This document shows, in pieces, positions 36,182 through 45,369 of a stretch of DNA of 48,920 bases. The first letter of the stretch is position 1. Each line of letters opens with the position of its first letter. A model generated the notes under the pieces. It was not told where the DNA came from. It saw nothing but the letters and a program-made list of their open reading frames with translations, and did not search any database. A program made the translations under genes and the position numbers. This DNA is from Moritella sp. PE36 (lineage in GTDB: Bacteria; Pseudomonadota; Gammaproteobacteria; Enterobacterales; Moritellaceae), in NCBI RefSeq assembly GCF_000170855.1, contig NZ_ABCQ01000036.1, positions 1-48,920 on the forward strand, read 5' to 3'.

Positions 36182-37555
36182 CTACCTCAAAATATCGATT
36201 TCAACACGGCGATTTAACGCATGCTGATCGTGACTAAACGTGGGATCTACCGCTAATGGTTCAGACGAACCTCGACCTTCCGGTAATAACCTGCCACCTA
36301 AACGGGTGTCTTTGGCTAACACATCTGCAATGCTTGTGGCACGAGCCAGTGATAAGTGCCAGTTAGAAGGATAGCGACTCGAGATAATTTGTTGTTTGTC
36401 GGTATGGCCGGTAATTAAGATCTGCCCTTGGGTGGATTCTAGCGTGCGCGCTATTTTACGTATGATAGGTTGATATGCCGGATTAATTTGATCGCTGCCA
36501 CTGGCAAATAGGTCTGAGCTGGTTATCCTGATCCGGATACGATCTGACAATTCTTGAACAACAACAATATTACGCATAATTTCAGTTTGTAATAGCTGCT
36601 CTAATTTTAACGTTAATGAACTAGCACTCACGGCTGCAGAAACTTCTGGTTGACGATCAACAAGATCCAGTACTTGCTGATAGACGAGATCGGCTTGTTC
36701 ATTCACTTCTAAGCGTAAACCAATAAAACTGGCCACCAGTAATGCACCAGCGATAGAAGCTGTCACCCAAATCGGCAGTTCAAATTTAGCTTTTTCACCA
36801 CCCACTTCGATCACTTGTAAATTATCAGATAAACGCTTTTCTTTACGTCCGTGATGATTTTTCAATGCCAGTCCGAGCTTGTCACGTAACGATTCGATTA
36901 ACTGCTCGGCATTTTTCGTTACCCGATACTTACCTTGATAACCTAATGATAAACAGAGATATTGTAATTCAACGATATCAGCCATTTCGACCATATTGGC
37001 AACAGACTCATCCAACAGCGTATAGAAATGTTCACCACCAAATGTTTGGTGATAAAAATGACTTTGCAATGAGTTTTGTGCCCATGCACTATTGCGTCCC
37101 CAAGGCATCGTCATCACGGTTTCATCAATAAATGCGCAAACACAAAACTTAGCCGCATCAATCAGTTTGTTGTCCGTCGTTTCTGTTTTACCACTCAGTT
37201 TATTGTCGTATTTTAGTGCATGTAGTTGGCGTTCATATTTATCAACCATGCTCACACATTGTCCGTGTAACACATCGACTTTTTCATACTCAATATTCAC
37301 TTTAATCTGATTGATCAAGGATAATATCAAACCGGCATGCTCAATCAGTGGATTAGCACCTATAGTTAGGATCGTCTGATTAAGCGCTTTATTTTGGGGC
37401 TGCACAAATAAAGTATTTTCTTCTGCCGCGGCAATACCAGGTTTTGGCACTGCATTGCCATTCGCACCATTACTGTTCGCCGTAGAACGAGGCACTGCAG
37501 GAGCAGGTTGACTGCGTCCTCCAGGTCTGGGTTTAAATATCGTTTTTTCGCTCAT
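36182..37555 (-). CDS. tssL: T6SS membrane-complex protein TssL with OmpA-like domain
   Basis: This is a 457-residue DotU-family protein. A Pro/Asn-rich N-terminal tail (about 1-55) leads to the cytoplasmic helical hook domain (NPLIEHAGLILSLI, CAFIDETVMTMPWG). A single membrane helix follows (about 268-285), then a C-terminal OmpA-like peptidoglycan-binding domain (ILITGHTDKQ, LSLARATSIADVL, NRRVEIDI). It is thus the 'evolved' TssL that anchors to peptidoglycan itself, so no separate TagL is needed. Confidence 0.96.
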   Translation of the reverse strand: MSEKTIFKPRPGGRSQPAPAVPRSTANSNGANGNAVPKPGIAAAEENTLFVQPQNKALNQTILTIGANPLIEHAGLILSLINQIKVNIEYEKVDVLHGQCVSMVDKYERQLHALKYDNKLSGKTETTDNKLIDAAKFCVCAFIDETVMTMPWGRNSAWAQNSLQSHFYHQTFGGEHFYTLLDESVANMVEMADIVELQYLCLSLGYQGKYRVTKNAEQLIESLRDKLGLALKNHHGRKEKRLSDNLQVIEVGGEKAKFELPIWVTASIAGALLVASFIGLRLEVNEQADLVYQQVLDLVDRQPEVSAAVSASSLTLKLEQLLQTEIMRNIVVVQELSDRIRIRITSSDLFASGSDQINPAYQPIIRKIARTLESTQGQILITGHTDKQQIISSRYPSNWHLSLARATSIADVLAKDTRLGGRLLPEGRGSSEPLAVDPTFSHDQHALNRRVEIDILR

Positions 37556-37623
37556 ACTAATCTATCCCTGCTTACTACTAAACGGTCCATGTTAATCATC
37601 ACTGTCAAAATAATTCCTAATCG

Positions 37624-38961
37624 TTATTGTTTTATCGACCACAATTCCATTGCGAGTCCTGGAAATTGACCAGATAAATGAATAGCGATACCACCACTAT
37701 TTTTTAATTTATGCCAATATTCACTGCTACTATCGAGTTGAAAATAAAAACTACCCGCGTGATAAGGGATCTGCCTTGGGGCAACAGGTAACGCGGTTAC
37801 GCTGATCCCCGGAAGCTGAACATTGACCAGATCTCGGATCATTTCAACTGGGCCAATTTTTATCTGGCCTGGTAAGTTTTTAGTTATATCCTGTACCGCC
37901 ATATTGGCTTTTACAGCCAATACTAAAATACTGTTTTCCAATAGTGATTTGTCGGCAAGTTGCGCCACATAAATGCCAAATTTCTTCTGCGTTAAGACTA
38001 AGGCTACGGCAGTATGATCGACCACCACACTCAGTGTTTGCGTCAACAACGACATGCTACTGCCAAACGTTGCTGCCAAGTGATCATGTTGATACACCGG
38101 CATTTTGGCAGCCCTTTTGCTTTCACTGTAAAAGGTTGACAGTTCACCTGAAATCGAGATAAACAACTCAAAAAGGCGTTCGGGATGCAGAGTGCGTTGC
38201 TGTATGTGATGCATCAACAAAGGCTCTATGCGATTTAAAAATTGCAGCATCATGTAATCAGCTACTGTCGATGCTTGCCCCTGCCCTTGTCCTTTGGTTA
38301 AACGTGCGGCAATGGCTTCGGCTCGTTGCCCGACCATCCCTGTCACTTCATTTAAGTAATCAACCAAGTGACTCGCCGACCCAATACTCAGACAAGGGGC
38401 AATAAACTTTTTATCCAGCTTGATATCACCCGCATCGCTGACATTAATCACCCGTGCGATTGGTACCGTGACGTAGCCCGTTAAATCTTGATTAGCCAGT
38501 TTCAATTCTGCACTTAACTTAGCCATGGCAATGGATTCAACTGGCAGACTCTCTAATGATGTATCAATAACATCCTTATACACGTTTAAATAGCGGGCAA
38601 TAACACCGTCGTCGTCACTGCTGATGATGTTAAGTCCAGTGCTTTTATCAATGGCCAGCGCTAACACAATATTACAATCTATCGTGCCTGGCGGTATCAA
38701 TAACGGCGATGGCAATGTGGCCTGTGATGGCATTTTAATGTGGGTGCCATCATTAAAGATGCCTTCAAAGTTAGTCAGTGCGAATCGCCCTAACCCTAAT
38801 AAATCATCATCAATGCAAAGGTCTACTACGCCCCATTTGTGCGATCCCGATGCTTGTAACAAACGTCGTTGCACATAACTATGATAACGGTCTTGCTGTT
38901 GAAAATGCTGTGGACGAAGGAACATGCCTTCACTCCATGCAACTTTGCTGTAATCACTCAT
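37624..38961 (-). CDS. tssK: T6SS baseplate-membrane connector TssK
   Basis: This TssK/VasE protein is about 445 residues and joins the baseplate to TssL/TssM. The N-terminus KVAWSEGMFLRPQHFQQQD is diagnostic, as is the C-terminal SFYFQLDSSSEYWHKLKNSG. I start at the ATG at 38961 rather than the GTG at 38973. A second ATGAGTGATAAC just upstream duplicates the start region but runs out of frame after seven codons. Confidence 0.95.
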   Translation of the reverse strand: MSDYSKVAWSEGMFLRPQHFQQQDRYHSYVQRRLLQASGSHKWGVVDLCIDDDLLGLGRFALTNFEGIFNDGTHIKMPSQATLPSPLLIPPGTIDCNIVLALAIDKSTGLNIISSDDDGVIARYLNVYKDVIDTSLESLPVESIAMAKLSAELKLANQDLTGYVTVPIARVINVSDAGDIKLDKKFIAPCLSIGSASHLVDYLNEVTGMVGQRAEAIAARLTKGQGQGQASTVADYMMLQFLNRIEPLLMHHIQQRTLHPERLFELFISISGELSTFYSESKRAAKMPVYQHDHLAATFGSSMSLLTQTLSVVVDHTAVALVLTQKKFGIYVAQLADKSLLENSILVLAVKANMAVQDITKNLPGQIKIGPVEMIRDLVNVQLPGISVTALPVAPRQIPYHAGSFYFQLDSSSEYWHKLKNSGGIAIHLSGQFPGLAMELWSIKQ

Positions 38962-39014
38962 AACGGTTATCACTCATAAACGGGCGGATCTTCGCAACTA
39001 ACACAAAAGGATGA

Positions 39015-39599
39015 TTAATCACGTATAAATACGCTTAGTTTTTCTAGGTATACGCTAAAGTCGTCATAAGATTTAGGGTCTACCGCAATGACATCACGCC
39101 AGCGTGAGTTTTCAATATCTTGATAGGCAACTAATACCGCAATAAAGCGGGTATTTTTGTTGAGCTCACGTGTGTAAGTCAATTGTTGACCAGGATTAAA
39201 TACCAACTCTTCTTTGTTCAGTAACTCAGGCCCTAAGATCTGTTCATAATCAGAATACAAACTAAAGAAATCGGCCGTTTCAATTGGCCCACGACTTGCC
39301 AGCTCAAACACTTTCACGACTACTGGTGACGGGCGTGTTTCCATGTCCGGGTTTAAATTTTTAGACGCTACAAAATTCAATGTTGTTGATGGCGTAACAA
39401 AAAAGTTCATCATCGAACAGCCTGAGATACTAGTTACGGTTAACAATGCCAAACACATAAATATAATGCGGTTAAAACGATTGAAGTTAAGGTTAAAATT
39501 CCGGTTGCGATTCCAAGTTCTATTACGATTAGATAGGTTCATGTATTTACCTGTATTAATAAGTTGAATTTTAAATAAAGAAGGTTGATTACTCAGCAT
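39015..39599 (-). CDS. tssJ: T6SS outer-membrane lipoprotein TssJ
   Basis: The hydrophobic stretch FMCLALLTVTSISGC ends in a lipobox, so the mature protein is acylated at that Cys. The mature domain begins SMMNFFVTPSTTLNF and continues with VVKVFELASRGPIETADFFSLY, here as in other TssJ proteins. The start could be 39599 (3 nt after fha, with AGGGAT) or 39542. Both give an unusually long Asn/Arg-rich n-region (NRNRTWNRNRNFNLNFNRF) before the signal helix. Confidence 0.92.
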   Translation of the reverse strand: MLSNQPSLFKIQLINTGKYMNLSNRNRTWNRNRNFNLNFNRFNRIIFMCLALLTVTSISGCSMMNFFVTPSTTLNFVASKNLNPDMETRPSPVVVKVFELASRGPIETADFFSLYSDYEQILGPELLNKEELVFNPGQQLTYTRELNKNTRFIAVLVAYQDIENSRWRDVIAVDPKSYDDFSVYLEKLSVFIRD

Positions 39600-39602
39600 C
39601 TG

Positions 39603-40949
39603 TTATCCCTGTTTCTGCTTATTTTCATAAGCCCGAACAAACGCATCGGAAAGAATACTTTCGCGGTTAACGGTGATCTCGTTACGGATATCTTCATGCA
39701 TTTCAATAAAGTGACGCCACAGTTTCTGCTCTTTATTACTGCGGTTAAATTTTGCAAAAAAGCCTTTTTCGCCCTGCTCTTCCTGCATATTTTCTGGCGC
39801 TAATTGATCTAAGATACCAACCACGGCACCTTCTAGACCCGCGCGCATGCTTTGCTCATGCTGGCGTAAATCCCCAAAGGCTTCGGTGATGGCTTTGTTC
39901 GTCGACATGAAACTGCCGCTACTACGTAGGTATAAATTACGAAATAAATCATCAACAGAAGCAGAAAATTTAAACGGGTTATTTTCTTTAATTTGAAACA
40001 TGGTGTGGTTTACACGAAATTTATTCTTGAATGCAGCGCGCTCGCGCAGTGATGACATAAGTTCTTCATTAATGGTTCGCATTGATGCACCTAGGTCAAA
40101 CCACCATTCTTCATCCCCATCAACTGGTGACTTTTCGATACCTAGACCTTTGAGTAATGCCATCATGTTGTCAGTATTTGAAACGGTTGGTTTGTTCGAT
40201 TTCGCAGCCACCGGAGCTGATTCAATCGCTTTGTCTGTATTGCGACGGCGGTCGCTACTGTTATTGGCGTCAACAGCAACTGTTTTTGTCGGTGCTATTT
40301 TTGCCGAGACGATTTTTGACTGTACTGTTTTCGCCAGTAGTAGTTTCTCGGCGTCTAATTGCGGGACTTTTGGCGTTTGTTGAACGTCTGGACTCTGACC
40401 TTCTTGGTCCCAATTCCAATCATCTGGGATAAAGTTACTTTCTAGTACTAAACTGTCGTCCATCTCACTGCCCTCTAGATATGGGTCACTGAGACTGTGA
40501 TTAGGCACTGATGGCATACTTATCTCACGATCGGCCTGAGGCATCGCCGATGAAGTAAAAGAAGAAAAGCCAGGATCTGGTTGGTTAGGATCTAAATGAG
40601 CAGAAGTTTGGTTATCGTCAGATAATGCTGATTCGATAACCACTTCAATAACGTACTCACCCAGTATAATCTGCTCACCTGTAGTCAACGCGTGTCGATT
40701 GCCTTTACCAAGCGGTTTTGTAGATTCGTTGATGAACACACCATTGGTCGATACGTCGGTAATATAATATTTATCCATCACTAACGTAAGTTCAGCGTGG
40801 CGGCTAGATAATATTTTATCGCCATCTGGTAGCACCCAATCATTGGCATCTGAACGGCCAATCACGGCTGAAGCACCTTCAAGGGTAAAGTTAGCTTGTA
40901 AATTTGGTGATAATTGTTGATAGCTAATTACAGATAAAAACAGTCCCAT
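39603..40949 (-). CDS. fha: T6SS FHA-domain protein (Fha/TagH)
   Basis: This 448-residue protein has an N-terminal FHA domain at about 20-108 (AVIGRSDANDWVLPD, SSRHAELTL, TDVSTNGVFIN). A long acidic, probably disordered middle follows, and then a conserved T6SS C-terminal domain from about 285 (NPFKFSASVDDLFRNL, MRAGLEGAVVGILDQL). Fha proteins are targets of PpkA and trigger assembly once phosphorylated. It is the first gene of the minus-strand T6SS series and diverges from ppkA. AAGGAATG precedes the ATG. Confidence 0.93.
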   Translation of the reverse strand: MGLFLSVISYQQLSPNLQANFTLEGASAVIGRSDANDWVLPDGDKILSSRHAELTLVMDKYYITDVSTNGVFINESTKPLGKGNRHALTTGEQIILGEYVIEVVIESALSDDNQTSAHLDPNQPDPGFSSFTSSAMPQADREISMPSVPNHSLSDPYLEGSEMDDSLVLESNFIPDDWNWDQEGQSPDVQQTPKVPQLDAEKLLLAKTVQSKIVSAKIAPTKTVAVDANNSSDRRRNTDKAIESAPVAAKSNKPTVSNTDNMMALLKGLGIEKSPVDGDEEWWFDLGASMRTINEELMSSLRERAAFKNKFRVNHTMFQIKENNPFKFSASVDDLFRNLYLRSSGSFMSTNKAITEAFGDLRQHEQSMRAGLEGAVVGILDQLAPENMQEEQGEKGFFAKFNRSNKEQKLWRHFIEMHEDIRNEITVNRESILSDAFVRAYENKQKQG

Positions 40950-41590
40950 TTGTCATTCCTTGACTTATCTATTGTTAACACTAAATAAATATCCTGCTGG
41001 ACCTATTTATAGCTTCATGGAAATATTATTTATATCCAAATTCAAATTAATATTTATAACCTAATACATTTGATACAACTATAAAACCAAATATGCGCAA
41101 TCAAGTCAAACAAGTGAATCCGCTACATTTACAAAATAAACAGATATCTAATACTACATTTAATACTATTCCCGACAAATAAATGTGTATGCTGATTGAC
41201 GTTACCAAAATTAAACTAATTAATATCCAATAACAAAAGAGTGTTTATATAAGTCGCGGAATGTTATTTATATAAAATCTCTTTAGTGGTGCTTCTCACC
41301 TATTTGGACGGCTAACAAATAAGATGAAAAATAGTTAAATAACAATCACTTAAATGCGTTACACATTGTTATTAACATTTAAAAACATTAATGTAAAAAT
41401 CGCATTACCGTTACATCACTATTGATAAACAGCATAGTAAACAACGATGATAAACAATAAATTTTAACTATTAATATGAAAGTTAACTAAAGTATTAAAT
41501 TCACTAAAAAACAAAATTCAATACCAAAGTGCTAGACGGAACTAGTACTTTATATAAATTACGTTATTCAAACAGAACAAGGAGTGTAGT
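40950..41590. promoter_or_regulatory. AT-rich divergent control region between fha and ppkA
   Basis: These 641 bp hold no ORF. The base composition is visibly more AT-rich than the flanking genes, with many A- and T-tracts and a TTTATATAA / TTATATAAA inverted pair around 41246-41275. This is where promoters for the two T6SS transcripts must lie. I see no clear sigma-54 (GG-N10-GC) element. The composition would suit H-NS silencing, which is an inference. Confidence 0.6.
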
Positions 41591-43525
41591 GTGGTACAAG
41601 ATAAAACGCTATTAGAGAGCACTAGTTCAAAAGACGAAGTTGATACAGCTACGCTTACAGGACGAATATTAAAAGACCGTTATGAGTTAGAAGCACATAT
41701 TGGTTCTGGTGGTATGAGTGATATATATAAAGCCAAAGACTTACTATTAAGTAAAGCGGGCGTTGATGATCCTTACGTAGCGATAAAAGTCCTGCAACCA
41801 CAATATACTAAAAACAAAGATGCACAGCAGTTACTGTTTAGAGAAGCACATAAAACCATGGCGCTCTCCCACCCCAATATCATTCGTGTTTACGATGTCG
41901 ATAAAGAAGATAAACTGTGTTTTATCATTATGGAGTGGCTGGATGGTGAAACCCTTGATCAAGTTATTTCACGGTCAAAACCCAAAGGTCTGACGTATAA
42001 AGGTGCTGCAAAAATCATTTCTCAAGTGGCTAATGCACTTAAATTTGCGCACAAGAATGGCATCGTACACACAGATTTAAAACCTGCCAATATCATGCAT
42101 ACTCGTAACGGTGATATCAAGGTTTTTGATTTTGGTGTCGCACGCGTACTGCAGGATCATGCCGATGAGTTTGCCAGTGATAATGTTGAACATAATAACG
42201 CATTAAGTGGTTATACACCGGCGTATGCCAGTGCCGAGTTACTGCAGGGTCAGCAACCATCAGAGAGTGATGATTTGTTTTCACTCGGTTGTATATTTTA
42301 TGAATTACTGTCAAGTAAACACCCGTATTTACGTAAGCCGGCAGATCAAGCCATTACTGATAAGATCACTGCCAAAAAGTTAACTAAGCTCAGTAGTAAG
42401 AATTGGGCCATGTTGCGTTCAGCACTGGCACTAAAAAATGCAGAACGTCCAGTCAGCATCCAACAGTGGCAAGCTAAACTAGCCCGCAAACCGTTTCCGG
42501 TGTTTTCAACTGTGTTGCCGTTACTCACCGTGTTAGGTTCAGTGGGTTATTTTTATTATATGGAAAATGTGATCACTAAACAGCAGATCACGCAGCAAGC
42601 GCATATATCGAGTGTGGACGGTTTAGTTAATTCCAGTGTTGAAGTATTTATGAATTCATTAGCTGATTTAGATACTGAAACCTTGACCATTAAAGCGGGT
42701 GTTTTACGCCAAAAACGTGATGAGGTGATCGATTATCATATTGCGAAAATAAACCGCATTATGCAGGATCCAAACTCACGTTATCCGGATTTCTACCACA
42801 TGTCAGCGTTAATATCAGAAACAATGACGCTGTACCCTGACTCGGTGAAGCTCACTGATATAGAACAGTATGTGGAAGGTCAAAGAGAATCAGCCCGATC
42901 AATCCTGGTCGCTAATATTGAGCAACGTTTATTACGGGCAAATTATAAACCTGACAGCGAGGGTACTGACCTATTTACCCTAGAGCAGGATATTAAACAG
43001 GTAGATGCGGATTACAAAATCATTCCGTCCGAGCAAGCCATCAGCTTATATGCTAAACAGCTACAAACGGCTGTAATAGATTATAATTACCGTCAAATTA
43101 ACACCCTGCTTGCCCCTGGAGAGTTACTGTTTAAAGATTCGGTACCTGAGCTACAAACCTTATTAACGCAGCCCGAGTTAATATCTGCAATTAACACGCT
43201 CACAGATTATCAAGCATCAGAACAAAGCGGAGAATTTCCTTTCGATGCGGCGGAAATATTTTACCAAGACAGATTTGATTATTGGACTGGCGCAATCAAA
43301 AATGCGAATACTCAAAAATCACTGGATCGTATTTATATGCAACAGATTAAATATAATCAATATTTGCCAGTAAACTTTAAGCCGTTAATTAAACTGCGTC
43401 GAGACTTAGCCAATCGTTACTTAAAACTGATCGTGACAGGTAAAATAAAATCAGACCCAAGAGTGATCAAAAAAGTAGAGAGTTTGTTTACCAAAGCAGA
43501 TAAAGGGCAAGAAATGTCTGTTTAA
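41591..43525 (+). CDS. ppkA: T6SS Ser/Thr protein kinase PpkA
   Basis: This 644-residue membrane kinase has the Gly-rich loop IGSGGMSDIY (about 37-46), the ATP lysine in VAIKVL (Lys66), the catalytic loop HTDLKPAN (Asp162) and DFG (180-182). The HTD in place of HRD makes it a non-RD kinase. A single helix (about 303-323) separates the kinase from a ~320-residue helical, presumably periplasmic sensor domain of unknown type. It starts at GTG with AAGGAG at 6 nt. With PppA, Fha and TagF it forms the threonine-phosphorylation control switch of the T6SS. Confidence 0.92.
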   Translation: MVQDKTLLESTSSKDEVDTATLTGRILKDRYELEAHIGSGGMSDIYKAKDLLLSKAGVDDPYVAIKVLQPQYTKNKDAQQLLFREAHKTMALSHPNIIRVYDVDKEDKLCFIIMEWLDGETLDQVISRSKPKGLTYKGAAKIISQVANALKFAHKNGIVHTDLKPANIMHTRNGDIKVFDFGVARVLQDHADEFASDNVEHNNALSGYTPAYASAELLQGQQPSESDDLFSLGCIFYELLSSKHPYLRKPADQAITDKITAKKLTKLSSKNWAMLRSALALKNAERPVSIQQWQAKLARKPFPVFSTVLPLLTVLGSVGYFYYMENVITKQQITQQAHISSVDGLVNSSVEVFMNSLADLDTETLTIKAGVLRQKRDEVIDYHIAKINRIMQDPNSRYPDFYHMSALISETMTLYPDSVKLTDIEQYVEGQRESARSILVANIEQRLLRANYKPDSEGTDLFTLEQDIKQVDADYKIIPSEQAISLYAKQLQTAVIDYNYRQINTLLAPGELLFKDSVPELQTLLTQPELISAINTLTDYQASEQSGEFPFDAAEIFYQDRFDYWTGAIKNANTQKSLDRIYMQQIKYNQYLPVNFKPLIKLRRDLANRYLKLIVTGKIKSDPRVIKKVESLFTKADKGQEMSV

Positions 43526-43603
43526 ATTTGAAAATGGAAGACCTCAGTGATGGGGTCTTATATACCGTGTGATCTAGTTCATTAAGATGACTTACAATAT
43601 CCC

Positions 43604-44224
43604 TTATAGATGTTTCTGATAAACACCCTCAGTTCCATCAACAACCTGAAAACCCACTCTGAGTAAATACTCTCTGTGTTCCTGCGTCGTCGCTTTCGCC
43701 ATGAGTGTATTGACCCCCCTGCGTTTAAGTACATCAGGGTGCGACTCATAGTAATAATTCGCCAACTTAAAATCACGGTATTCTGGTGTGACATAGTCCA
43801 ATACAACAGACAACACACCTTGTTCACTATTATTCCCAACTAATACACCCGCTATACTGTTATTCCTCAGCATATAAAACACCGTATTGGCTTCTTTAAG
43901 TTCATCTACAGATGTCTGCCGTTCTATTTCGCTCTGATTTGTTGAAATAAAATGCTCAAAATATTCAGAATTAGCCGATGCAACAATTAGCTTAAACTGC
44001 TCCTTTGTCGAATAAATTTGCCATAAAAAGTAAACGTTGATTCCGGCTATCCCCAGATTCATTAACATGGTCGGTAAAGAATCAATAAAATAGGCAAACG
44101 CAGCAAATAAAAGGCAACCAACAAAGTTAATTACCCTCAGCTTTATGATTGATGTCATTGTCAGGGAAACAAGAACGACTAACGATGCCAGATAACCGAA
44201 CCACTCTATCCAATCAAAATCCAT
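43604..44224 (-). CDS. YgjV-like membrane domain fused to a GNAT-like domain
   Basis: This is a 206-residue protein. The first ~75 residues form three hydrophobic helices with WFGYLASLVVLVSL, INFVGCLLFAAFAY and GIAGINVYFLW, like the YgjV inner-membrane family. The last ~105 residues look like a GNAT acetyltransferase fold (FYMLRNNSIAGVLVG, LDYVTPEYRDFKL, HREYLLRVGF). The protein therefore seems to be a membrane-tethered acetyltransferase-like protein. The substrate is unknown. It is monocistronic, with the allE-like terminator just upstream. Confidence 0.65.
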   Translation of the reverse strand: MDFDWIEWFGYLASLVVLVSLTMTSIIKLRVINFVGCLLFAAFAYFIDSLPTMLMNLGIAGINVYFLWQIYSTKEQFKLIVASANSEYFEHFISTNQSEIERQTSVDELKEANTVFYMLRNNSIAGVLVGNNSEQGVLSVVLDYVTPEYRDFKLANYYYESHPDVLKRRGVNTLMAKATTQEHREYLLRVGFQVVDGTEGVYQKHL

Positions 44225-44297
44225 TTTAATGTCCTTATGTGTTTGTTTACCATAAAGGTAGCATTGAATTGACAGACTAAGTCATTAATCAGATAGT

Positions 44298-44342
44298 AAA
44301 AAGCCGACACTTATCATTTAAGCATCGGCTTTAATTTTATCG
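44298..44342 (-). terminator. Terminator of the ureidoglycine aminohydrolase-like gene
   Basis: On the minus strand an 8-bp stem (44342-44335 with 44307-44300), extended inward by a 4-bp CTTA/TAAG pairing, is followed by a T-run. It lies 15 nt after the bicupin gene's stop and separates it from the YgjV-like gene. Confidence 0.75.
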
Positions 44343-44356
44343 CTTACTTGAGACAA

Positions 44357-45193
44357 TTAATTCGTTGGGCGAATAAAAGGCATATGACGGTTAATGTCTT
44401 TATATAGCAAGTAACGGAACGGACCAGGGCCACCTGCATAACATGCTTGTGGGCAAAATGCGCGTAGCCACATAAAGTCACCTGCTTCAACTTCAACCCA
44501 ATTTTGGTTTAAGTGATAAACCGCTTTACCTTCCAACACATACAAACCATGTTCCATTACATGTGTTTCATCAAATGGAATAACAGTACCTGGTTGGAAA
44601 GTCACTATGTTTACTTGCATGTCATGACGCATATCGCTGTTATCTACAAAACGCGTCGTTGCCCAGCCGTCATTTGTATCAGGCATAAACGTAGGGGCTA
44701 TATCGTTTTCGTTAGTCACAAATGCATCTGGCAGGTCTAAACCTTCAACCGCCTGATAGGCTTTACGTACCCAGTGGAAACGCACCGGTTGGTCATTGTT
44801 ATTATGAACCGTCCAGTTACAACCCGGCGGAAGGAAAGCATAACCGCCCTCAGTCATATGGTGCGGTTCACCTTCAATGGTAATATCCATCTCGCCAGCA
44901 ACCACAAACAAAACACCTTCTGCATTGGGATCAATCTCTGGTTTATCAGATCCACCTTGAGGGCCAATCTCAACAATATATTGTGAAAATGTTTCAGAGA
45001 AACCACTTAATGGGCGAGCAATAACCCACATGCGCATGTTGTCCCAAAATGGTAAAAAGCTAGTAACGATATCTGTCATTACACGCTTAGGGATGATTGC
45101 ATAGGCTTCCGTTAGCACTGCACGATCAGATAATAGCTGTGTTTGCGGTGGTAGTCCGCCTTGTGGTGAATAGTACTTATTTATTTCTGTCAT
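44357..45193 (-). CDS. (S)-ureidoglycine aminohydrolase-like bicupin
   Basis: This protein is about 278 residues with two cupin domains: EGVLFVVAGEMDITIEG and GGYAFLPPG in the first, HVMEHGLYVLEGKAVYHL and GDFMWLRAFCPQACYAG in the second. It fits AllE/UGHY, which releases ammonia from (S)-ureidoglycine in purine (allantoin) breakdown with bound Mn. I start at the ATG at 45193, which follows AAGGA and gives the family start YYSPQGGLPPQTQLL; a start at 45259 is possible but adds 22 unusual residues. No other allantoin genes are in the window. A LysR gene is divergent. Confidence 0.82.
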   Translation of the reverse strand: MTEINKYYSPQGGLPPQTQLLSDRAVLTEAYAIIPKRVMTDIVTSFLPFWDNMRMWVIARPLSGFSETFSQYIVEIGPQGGSDKPEIDPNAEGVLFVVAGEMDITIEGEPHHMTEGGYAFLPPGCNWTVHNNNDQPVRFHWVRKAYQAVEGLDLPDAFVTNENDIAPTFMPDTNDGWATTRFVDNSDMRHDMQVNIVTFQPGTVIPFDETHVMEHGLYVLEGKAVYHLNQNWVEVEAGDFMWLRAFCPQACYAGGPGPFRYLLYKDINRHMPFIRPTN

Positions 45194-45336
45194 CACTTGT
45201 GTTCCTTCATCAAGATGCTGGCCTTGGGTTACAGCCATACTTATGTCGTCTTGACGCATAAGGCTGAATTAATAAGATTTACCTTATTATGCACCAAACT
45301 GTTATGATTGATAAATTAAATAATTAAATACATATC

Positions 45337-45351
45337 AGTGGCTAAGCCACT
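45337..45351. promoter_or_regulatory. Perfect palindrome before the LysR gene
   Basis: AGTGGC-TAA-GCCACT is a perfect 6-3-6 inverted repeat ending 18 nt before the LysR GTG start, in the gap shared with the divergent bicupin gene. It could be an operator or an mRNA hairpin close to the ribosome site. It does not have the spacing of a classical T-N11-A LysR site. Confidence 0.45.
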
Positions 45352-45369
45352 AGTGAATGGAGTCACATT

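Noticed and set aside
43540-43565. Short stem (AAGACC/GGTCTT) after ppkA as terminator
   Set aside because: Only a 6-bp stem with a 10-base loop and no T-run in either direction; too weak to call.
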